From Ruminococcus sp. (GTDB lineage: Bacteria; Bacillota; Clostridia; Oscillospirales; Ruminococcaceae), in contig JAGCWY010000133.1 of assembly GCA_017961625.1 (NCBI GenBank), positions 84,533 through 148,532 of the forward strand: 64,000 nucleotides of DNA, read 5' to 3'. Below, in pieces: positions 58,671 through 64,000 of this stretch. The position numbers and the translations under genes are program-made. The notes beneath the pieces were generated by a model that saw only the letters and a list, made by a program, of their open reading frames with translations, had not been told where the DNA came from and did no database searches. The first letter of the stretch is position 1; the number at the start of each line of letters is the position of its first letter.

Positions 58671-59369
58671 GTGAAAGTTCTTGAATTATTTGCCGGTACA
58701 CGCTCTATCAGCAAAGCATTTGAAAGACGAGGTCATGAGACTTATTCAGTAGAATGGAGCAGGGATTTTGCAAATATCAGTCTGTATGCCGATATCGGAA
58801 GTCTCACTGCCAATGATGTGATACAGCTGTGCGGCGGCAGACCCGACGTTATATGGGCTTCGCCTGACTGCACAAGTTACAGCGTAGCCGCTATCGGATA
58901 CCACCGCAGACAAGACCCCGACGGAAATCTGAGACCCGTGACTGAATATGCTGAGTTCTGCGACAGAGTCAATGCTCATGTGGTCGATCTTATCAAAGAA
59001 CTTGCTCCGAAATACTACTTTATAGAGAACCCGAGAGCAGGATTGCGTAAACAGCGTTTCATGCAGGGTCTGCCGAGATATACGGTCACGTATTGTCAGT
59101 ATGGCGATACAAGGCAGAAACCTACGGATATATGGACTAATCACCAGAACCCTCAGTTCAAACCGCCCTGCAAGCCGGGGGCTGACTGCCATGTGGCAGC
59201 ACCTCGTGGAGCAAGGACGGGAACTCAGGGAATGAAGAATGCCCAGGAGAGAGCAGTCATTCCGCCTATGCTCTGTGAGCATATAGTCGATATTTGTGAG
59301 GGGGTAAATGATAATGACAAAGTCATATCTGTGCCTTCGATAGATTACAGACAAAAACGTTTATTTTAA
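58671..59369 (+). CDS. DNA methyltransferase 2, small C5-type
   Basis: Protein of 232 residues starting at GTG 58671 after TAGGTGATCGA. It has motif I LELFAGTRSISKAFERRGH, motif IV SPDCTSYSVAAIG (Cys67 in place of the usual PCQ context) and motif VI YYFIENPRAGLR near 116. There is no obvious large target-recognition domain. Phage proteins of this type are annotated as DNA cytosine methyltransferases, but the specificity is uncertain. It ends QKRLF, exactly like methyltransferase 1, although the two are otherwise unlike in their C-terminal parts. Clamp binding would explain this. Confidence 0.82.
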   Translation: MKVLELFAGTRSISKAFERRGHETYSVEWSRDFANISLYADIGSLTANDVIQLCGGRPDVIWASPDCTSYSVAAIGYHRRQDPDGNLRPVTEYAEFCDRVNAHVVDLIKELAPKYYFIENPRAGLRKQRFMQGLPRYTVTYCQYGDTRQKPTDIWTNHQNPQFKPPCKPGADCHVAAPRGARTGTQGMKNAQERAVIPPMLCEHIVDICEGVNDNDKVISVPSIDYRQKRLF

Positions 59370-59380
59370 GGAGCATTGAT

Positions 59381-59788
59381 ATGGAATTTGTAAAACCTTT
59401 ACCAATACCTGAGTATCAGGAACTTATTGATGACATTACAGAATATATTGATAATACTATCCCGAAAAAAGTAAATTTTATGACTATCCGGACTTCAATG
59501 GATTTTCATATATGCCCTCACAGTGCAGACAGGATACCAGACATTAAAGTGGATCTGGTCTGCATTGTACAGGGATTACCTGAACTGGACCCGGAACAGA
59601 GTGTGCTCACTCAGATGGGAGTTGGTTTTGTATTCTGCTCCGAGCATATAGTTGATTATGATAGTGAACGCATGGTGTGTTCGGTAGGTCGTTCGCTTGT
59701 AAATATGCTGCTTAATATAGTGCATTTTTCACGGACGGGAAAAACGGTCACCGATATCGACGGTGAATTGAAATCACGCATATTTTGA
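59381..59788 (+). CDS. unknown protein, 135 aa
   Basis: Unrecognised. ATG 59381 follows TTAAGGAGCATTGAT. MEFVKPLPIPEYQELIDDIT and the following residues are helical. The middle alternates strands (IKVDLVCIVQGLPELD, VGFVFCSEHIVDYD), and a helix SVGRSLVNMLLNIVHFS precedes the end. It is placed between the methyltransferases and a membrane protein. No motif is seen. Confidence 0.75.
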   Translation: MEFVKPLPIPEYQELIDDITEYIDNTIPKKVNFMTIRTSMDFHICPHSADRIPDIKVDLVCIVQGLPELDPEQSVLTQMGVGFVFCSEHIVDYDSERMVCSVGRSLVNMLLNIVHFSRTGKTVTDIDGELKSRIF

Positions 59789-59831
59789 CCATATGAATTA
59801 TCAAAATCATGCATATTTCAGGAGGTAAGTT

Positions 59832-60455
59832 GTGAAAACTATCAGAGATGTATGGGAAGACTATACTGAACTGTGTATAGGCATTGCAGCTTCTGCTGTC
59901 TTTATACTTTCCATCTGCTTTCTTGCCATACCCGTAGAACGTGAGATGTATGTTTCCCGTACCAGATGGATATGGGATATCCCCGTATATCAGTATACAG
60001 TCCATGAAGAGAGCCGTTGGAGCTCTGCTCCTGAGGGTGCATATGATGTCCGTAAGGAATGGGAAGTTGAACATCACCGTACTGTAAAAACAGGGGAGTG
60101 GGTGGACAGCGAGGGTATCAGACATGATATTACTTTTCAGGAGCCTGTTTATGAGTGGCATTATTACTATAAGATAAATAAATGGGATAAAGTCCGTGAC
60201 ATAACTTCTGTCGGAATAAACCACACACCTCATGAGGCTGAGTGTTCTTTGCAGTTTAGTGTTTCAAATCCGGAGATCGGGGATTTAAAACGAGGAGCCC
60301 ATACTGAAAGGTACGAAGTGTACGGGGTGTCTGGGGAAGATGAAGCAAGGTATAATATAAGCAAAGCCGACTGGAAGCAGATCGAAGTGGGCGGAAAGAT
60401 AAAATTCAAGCGTTTCCGTTATGGTGACAGGATATGGGATATACGTTTTATCTGA
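59832..60455 (+). CDS. membrane protein, 207 aa
   Basis: Unrecognised. GTG 59832 follows AGGAGGTAAGTT. A membrane segment lies at residues 15-35 (LCIGIAASAVFILSICFLAI). The remainder (Trp/Tyr-rich, for example VYQYTVHEESRWS and PVYEWHYYYKINKW) is beta-rich and probably outside the membrane, given the basic N-terminus. It could be a superinfection or envelope protein, but no family is recognised. It is in the same plus transcript as its neighbours. Confidence 0.75.
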   Translation: MKTIRDVWEDYTELCIGIAASAVFILSICFLAIPVEREMYVSRTRWIWDIPVYQYTVHEESRWSSAPEGAYDVRKEWEVEHHRTVKTGEWVDSEGIRHDITFQEPVYEWHYYYKINKWDKVRDITSVGINHTPHEAECSLQFSVSNPEIGDLKRGAHTERYEVYGVSGEDEARYNISKADWKQIEVGGKIKFKRFRYGDRIWDIRFI

Positions 60456-60470
60456 AAGGTCGGTGATACT

Positions 60471-60737
60471 TTGAAAGAATATACATTTGACGGCAGCGAA
60501 ATAAGTGAGGAAGAACTTGACAAGCAGGCGGAAGCCTTGTGGAACAACATCGAATACATGAGGTGGCTTGCAGGATTTGCAAATATCAGACTGCATGGCG
60601 CACTTGACCTGCTTGAAATCGCAAGTAAGTTCCTTCTCAGTGCAAGCTTTACCAATTCTATGGATTACGCCCAGGGCAGGGCGATAGCTCATACGATAAA
60701 TGACCTACTTGAAGAAGAACGCAAGCTTAACGAATGA
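60471..60737 (+). CDS. small helical protein, 88 aa
   Basis: Unrecognised. TTG 60471 follows GTCGGTGATACT. It is acidic and helical (DGSEISEEELDKQAEALWNN; LDLLEIASKFLLSASF). Its stop overlaps the region of the DUF4317 ribosome site, so the two are coupled. It may be a small partner protein. Confidence 0.7.
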   Translation: MKEYTFDGSEISEEELDKQAEALWNNIEYMRWLAGFANIRLHGALDLLEIASKFLLSASFTNSMDYAQGRAIAHTINDLLEEERKLNE

Positions 60738-60745
60738 GGTGCAAT

Positions 60746-61885
60746 ATGAACAGAAAAGAAATAAATGAAATTAAAAAGAATTTAAAAAGTGAGGATGGAT
60801 TTTTAAATTTTAATAAATTCCTTATAACTATTGTAAATGCAGACCATGAAGTTGAAATGCAGAGAGTTGTCTCACCCTTAATGGCGAGTGAGCGTGAGGA
60901 GAGAGTGTACAGAGATATCCTGCTCCATACTATGAACGGAAATGTAGGAAAGAAGTCCGTACAGATAGATTTTGAACCGGGAGAGCAGGGTCTGCCACAG
61001 GCGCAGCAGGCTTTATACGACATAGTACAAACTGCTATAAATTCAGATGAAGCCCTTGCTGAGTACACAAATGACATTATCCTTACATATCCATCAGCAC
61101 TTCCGTATGCTGTTATAACTGCTCATTGCACATATACTGTAAGACACAGACGTTCAGACGATAGTTCTGATGAAGATAATACTGAGGAGTTTAAGTTTAT
61201 AGTTTCGGCATACTGTCCTGTATGTACAGTAGACTCCGGCTTCTCTTATGATTTTGGGGAAAAGAAATTTTCTACTGAGGAAGATAAAAAGCTCCATATT
61301 ATCCCGAAACCCCTGCATGGACTATTTTACCCGGCATTTGATGACCGCAGTGCAAATGTAAATTCAGCTATGGTCTATGTGGCAAAGCAGAATGAATTTC
61401 CTGCAATATATATTGAAGATGGTCTCGGCTGCAAAGCTCCTGTGTCTGCGAAGCAGGAAAAAGAGCACTGGCTGTGGCTACTTCGTACCGTATTCGGTGA
61501 TGAACTTTCATATCCGTTTCTTTTCACTATAAACGAGCTCCTTATAGATGCTTCTACTGAGTATTCACGAGATACAAGACTTACTCAGTTCTGCAAATCC
61601 GATCTTGCGGAGATACTCGAAATGGCAGGAGCGACCGCAGAGCAGCTGAGTACATTTGATAAATCCTTTGATTATCTTGTATCCACAGGATCTGTACCGG
61701 GATATTTGTATCTTCAGAACCTTATAGACAGCAGATTTACATTCAAGACTTCTGAATATACAGTGAGCTGTTCAGTGGCAAATGCCGATTCCGTGTCTAC
61801 AACTGTAATAGACGGCAGCAGATCATTTCAACTGAGAACATCTGATATGGTCATGGACGTGAATGGAGCTACTGTAACTTTGTAG
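60746..61885 (+). CDS. DUF4317-family protein
   Basis: Protein of 379 residues. ATG 60746 follows AATGAGGTGCAAT. The start MNRKEINEIKKNLKSEDGFL and the phrases YCPVCTVDSGFSYDFGEKKF and PLHGLFYPAFDDRSANVNSA match the DUF4317 family of Firmicutes as I remember it. The family has no assigned function and is usually chromosomal, so a phage copy is notable. It is the last gene of the plus replication transcript. A terminator lies 180 bases downstream. Confidence 0.75.
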   Translation: MNRKEINEIKKNLKSEDGFLNFNKFLITIVNADHEVEMQRVVSPLMASEREERVYRDILLHTMNGNVGKKSVQIDFEPGEQGLPQAQQALYDIVQTAINSDEALAEYTNDIILTYPSALPYAVITAHCTYTVRHRRSDDSSDEDNTEEFKFIVSAYCPVCTVDSGFSYDFGEKKFSTEEDKKLHIIPKPLHGLFYPAFDDRSANVNSAMVYVAKQNEFPAIYIEDGLGCKAPVSAKQEKEHWLWLLRTVFGDELSYPFLFTINELLIDASTEYSRDTRLTQFCKSDLAEILEMAGATAEQLSTFDKSFDYLVSTGSVPGYLYLQNLIDSRFTFKTSEYTVSCSVANADSVSTTVIDGSRSFQLRTSDMVMDVNGATVTL

Positions 61886-62062
61886 ACCCTTTTTGAAATC
61901 CGGAGCATTTCCTTTTTGCAGTTTCGTCAAATTTGTATTTGGTGCAACTTTATATTTTATGCCCCCCTCTTGACAAAATCATCATAATTGCTGATATTCA
62001 TGATGATGAACTTTTACTTGTGGCGCTTACTATTGGACACAGAAGCATCGTTTATGATAATT
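61886..62062. other. short non-coding gap
   Basis: No gene with a ribosome site. It holds a CATCAT/ATGATG inverted repeat near 61980-62010 and otherwise nothing I can name. Confidence 0.4.
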
Positions 62063-62107
62063 AAAAAATCGCAGAGAAGAACTCAGTTCCGCTCTGCGAT
62101 TTTTTAA
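62063..62107. terminator. bidirectional terminator between DUF4317 and rep
   Basis: A 10-bp stem (62067-62076 with 62092-62101) with TTTTTTAAT on the right and TTAAAAAA on the left, serving both convergent genes. Confidence 0.85.
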
Positions 62108-63183
62108 TATCTGTCATCATTTTCTATCATCTTACAGATATATGCATATCTGTCGGTGATTTTATTTTTATCGGCATAAACATTCATTTTTGAGAACATT
62201 TCTGATAAGTAGTCATATCTTGCAAATTCAGTTCCCATTTGATGCTCGGGAAGTGACTTGGGGCATATGAGTTTGAAGATATGTTCCATTTCAGTTTCAT
62301 TGAATTCGTCATCACAAGCTCCGGCTAAGAAACTGAGTCGTTCATTCTGATAAATGTTTACGGGTTCTTTTCCATTAAAAACAAAATTTGTTTCAGCAGA
62401 ATCCTTATTGCTGCCCATCTCGTCGTCGCTGTTCATATTTATAAAACCGTCGAGCGAAAGAGGGTTCACGTATTCTGTATTCTTTTGTATTGTGAATACT
62501 ATCGAGAGCCATTTGCCGCCGCGACCTGACTGTCCCCGATCATAGGTATAACAGATATCCGTAGTTTGTTTTAAAGCCTGCTGGCAGCTGTCGAGTACCT
62601 TTGATTTGAAGTCAGACCACCCTGTCCTGCCTGAATAGTCTTTTGGGTCTATACCGAGAAGACTTCGCAGTTCTTCGACAGTCAATTCTCGTCTGCCGAC
62701 CTTTTCGTATTGCTTTAAAATTTCATACATACGCATTTGATTTTTACTTTTTAGTCTCAGCGCATTCCAGAGTTCATAGGAGAAGTACTTGTCCTTGAAT
62801 TCAAACATCAGCGGCAGAGCTTTGTCATTTGCATCAAAGGCTACATACCATTCCCCTGTCTCGTCTTTGCTGACATCAGCTTCTTTAAAAAGAGTAATGG
62901 TCCTGTAACCGTATCCGTTTTCATTAGGTATCTCAACGAGCTGCTGCATTATATTTCTCAGCTTTTGTCTGAAATGAGTCATGTTCATATCAGAGCCGAT
63001 ACCCATTATCCGTCGGAAGTCGTTCAGCGGAAATCTTACTATCCTCGTTTCAAGGTCAAAAGGGTTTATTTTTGATAAATATATGCTGAAGAATCTCAGC
63101 TCCTGCAATGACATATTGTTCGCTCTGAGTTCATTAAGGATATTTCTTTTCTCTACGATTGCTGTCTCAAACAATTCTTTCAA
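62104..63183 (-). CDS. Rep_3-type plasmid replication initiator
   Basis: Protein of 359 residues. TTG 63183 follows AGAGGTGATTATC; a GTG at 63192 lies inside the ribosome site. It shows the two winged-helix domains of Rep_3/RepB-type initiators: MSLQELRFFSIYLSKINPFD and YRTITLFKEADVSKDETGEW in the first half, MRMYEILKQYEKVGRRELTV, ELRSLLGIDPKDY and SDFKSKVLDSCQQALKQTTD in the second. Such proteins bind iterons to start replication and repress their own gene. The iteron array and a promoter overlapped by an iteron lie directly upstream. This implies a plasmid state for the element. Confidence 0.88.
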   Translation of the reverse strand: MKELFETAIVEKRNILNELRANNMSLQELRFFSIYLSKINPFDLETRIVRFPLNDFRRIMGIGSDMNMTHFRQKLRNIMQQLVEIPNENGYGYRTITLFKEADVSKDETGEWYVAFDANDKALPLMFEFKDKYFSYELWNALRLKSKNQMRMYEILKQYEKVGRRELTVEELRSLLGIDPKDYSGRTGWSDFKSKVLDSCQQALKQTTDICYTYDRGQSGRGGKWLSIVFTIQKNTEYVNPLSLDGFINMNSDDEMGSNKDSAETNFVFNGKEPVNIYQNERLSFLAGACDDEFNETEMEHIFKLICPKSLPEHQMGTEFARYDYLSEMFSKMNVYADKNKITDRYAYICKMIENDDRY

Positions 63184-63201
63184 GATAATCACCTCTTTTG
63201 T

Positions 63202-63230
63202 ATTATATCACCTTTTTACGGACTTGTCAA
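63202..63230 (-). promoter_or_regulatory. rep promoter overlapped by an iteron
   Basis: On the minus strand TTGACA (63230-63225), 17 bases, TATAAT (63207-63202). The spacer holds AGTCCGTAA, an iteron core, and ends in AGGTGA like class I promoters. Rep binding here would repress rep. Confidence 0.8.
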
Positions 63231-63600
63231 GAAATAAATCCGTAATTAGAGGTGGAAACCGCAGTCCGTAATTAAAAATATGAACAGAAAATGTACGGCA
63301 TAGGGCGTTTCATATGAGGAAATAAAAGTCCGTAATTAAAACAGTTTAACAAAAAAGTGGCTATATTTCGCTGTAAATTACGGTATATTCTATGGCTTTT
63401 GCCGAACGAAACTACGGAAATAAAAGTCCGTAATTGATGGGAACGAATGTCCGTAATTAAAATCCAAGCAGCCTTTATAGCGGAAATGAATGTCCGTAAT
63501 TAGGGAAATAAAAGTCCGTAATAAGGGAAATAAAAGTCCGTAATTACGGAAATAAAAGTCCGTAATCAAGGAAACGAAAGTCCGTAATTGATTCCGCAAT
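63206..63600. repeat. iteron array, origin of replication
   Basis: About ten copies of GGAAATAAAAGTCCGTAATTA-like iterons. The core GTCCGTAAT begins at 63264, 63328, 63426, 63449, 63492, 63514, 63536, 63558 and 63580; another copy is at about 63239 and inverted copies lie near 63210 and 63375. The last five are exactly 22 bases apart (two helical turns). The outer copies are more widely spaced and overlap the rep promoter. This is the expected layout of a Rep_3 origin. Confidence 0.93.
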
Positions 63601-63630
63601 CATGCTATATATCGTTGTTTCAGAGTACCG

Positions 63631-63687
63631 AAATCACTTATTAAATCACTTATTAAATCACTTATTAAATCACTCTATCAATCACTG
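63631..63687. repeat. five AATCACT repeats at 12-base spacing
   Basis: AATCACT occurs at 63632, 63644, 63656, 63668 and 63680, each 12 bases apart, mostly as AAATCACTTATT units. They lie between the iterons and the coiled-coil gene. Such spaced heptads are typical operators or centromere sites for ribbon-helix-helix proteins. Confidence 0.85.
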
Positions 63688-63712
63688 CAGGACTGACAGA
63701 CAGATATAAGAA

Positions 63713-63748
63713 GAAAAACTCCTGTGGGGGGATGATCACAGGAGTTTA
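63713..63748 (-). terminator. terminator of the coiled-coil gene
   Basis: A 9-bp stem (63718-63726 with 63737-63745), followed on the minus strand by TTTTCTTC. Confidence 0.75.
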
Positions 63749-63766
63749 TGTCTTTGATGTATTTAA

Positions 63767-64000
63767 TTATGCTATAATTTGATTTGCTTTGAGTTCCTGG
63801 ATAAGATTATCCAGACGTTCACCGTTATAATTAACTGCGGCTCTTGTAATTTCGGCATTCTCTTTGATCTCGACAATATCAGCTTCAATTCTATCCAAAC
63901 GTCTATCCATGCCATCTAAACGTTCATCCATGGCATCCAGCCGTTTATCCATGTTGTCTAAACGTTTATCCATGTTGTCTAAACGTTTATCCATGTTGTC
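63767..64000 (-). CDS. coiled-coil protein with 7-residue repeats, partial
   Basis: The frame is open to the right window edge and its N-terminal part is cut off. At least five repeats of MDKRLDN-type heptads (21-base DNA repeats near 63900-64000) form a continuous coiled coil. They lead into a non-repeated C-terminus (IEADIVEIKENAEITRAAVN, then ERLDNLIQELKANQIIA). Such DNA repeats can expand or shrink by slippage. Short proteins of this shape are common on Firmicutes plasmids and phages, and no function is known. Position next to the origin and AATCACT repeats makes a maintenance role possible. Confidence 0.8.
   Translation of the reverse strand, partial: DNMDKRLDNMDKRLDNMDKRLDAMDERLDGMDRRLDRIEADIVEIKENAEITRAAVNYNGERLDNLIQELKANQIIA

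Noticed and set aside
63231..63600. CRISPR array
   Set aside because: The repeats are short, only a few spacer bases lie between units, and a Rep_3 gene sits beside them. They are iterons. No cas genes are in the window.
63890..64000. DNA tandem repeat as a satellite or CRISPR
   Set aside because: The 21-base unit encodes in-frame heptads of a coiled-coil protein with an intact reading frame.
1..64000. tRNA or rRNA genes
   Set aside because: I found no cloverleaf with a plausible T-arm and acceptor stem while reading the intergenic regions. A tRNAscan-SE run would settle it.

Overview
The window is part of a large phage genome, probably a phage-plasmid of a Gram-positive gut bacterium. The host guess (Ruminococcus/Oscillospiraceae-like) is inference: it rests on strong AGGAGGTG-type ribosome sites, TTG/GTG starts, a SleB-type cell-wall hydrolase, Firmicutes-type tail-fibre modules and a DUF4317 gene. 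Phage identity is supported by tail-fibre genes, a holin, a lysin and a full set of phage replication genes. Plasmid maintenance is supported by a Rep_3-type initiator with an iteron array at the right end. Capsid, portal and terminase genes are not in the window.

Layout. (1) 0-12.3 kb, plus strand: mostly small acidic proteins of unknown function that share a short basic sequence, [KR]xx[IV][KR][AS][AS], usually at the N-terminus as MKRYI[KR][AS][AS]. Two long proteins carry it several times between modules. A RecU-like resolvase, an HD hydrolase and a methyltransferase lie among them. (2) 12.4-18.7 kb: membrane-anchored cell-wall hydrolase, UvrD-type helicase, an AcrVA2-like protein, an SbcC/gp46-like ATPase and an S1-domain protein. 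(3) 18.7-24.1 kb: a candidate structured RNA, a zinc-ribbon/ribbon-helix-helix regulator with divergent promoters, an accessory operon with a predicted ADP-ribosyltransferase, and thyX. (4) 24.2-33.3 kb: tail-fibre and tip proteins and the holin. (5) 33.3-36.7 kb: a second cluster of tagged proteins with a KTSC-domain protein and dCMP deaminase. (6) 36.7-45.5 kb, minus strand: two sigma-like factors bracketing the primase, helicase, probable helicase loader and a NUMOD/HNH-type gene. (7) 45.5-46.5 kb: a 1-kb non-coding region with a candidate RNA. (8) 46.5-61.9 kb, plus strand: gp32-like SSB, family A polymerase, sliding clamp, Cas4-like nuclease, three clamp-loader subunits, RecA/UvsX, two cytosine methyltransferases and DUF4317. 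(9) 62-64 kb: Rep initiator, iterons, AATCACT repeats and a coiled-coil protein.

Three promoter classes can be read by eye. Class I is TTGACA-17-TATAAT with GGTGA(c/t) in the spacer; it precedes the HD, AcrVA2-like, regulator, accessory-operon and rep genes. Class II has GTCTGCCGTTTTTT, 12 bases, then TCGTTATGTATA; it precedes both sigma-like genes, ssb, the delta subunit, the minus gene next to thyX, and the gene before the helicase. Class III is AACCTTrTATA; it lies inside or beside terminator-like hairpins ahead of late genes. A plausible scheme, by inference, is host-sigma early promoters under the ribbon-helix-helix regulator, then phage-sigma classes for replication and late genes.

The most unusual feature is the tag family. 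About twenty otherwise unrelated proteins share it, in two clusters flanking the tail genes. A maturation-protease site or a virion-packaging signal would explain it.
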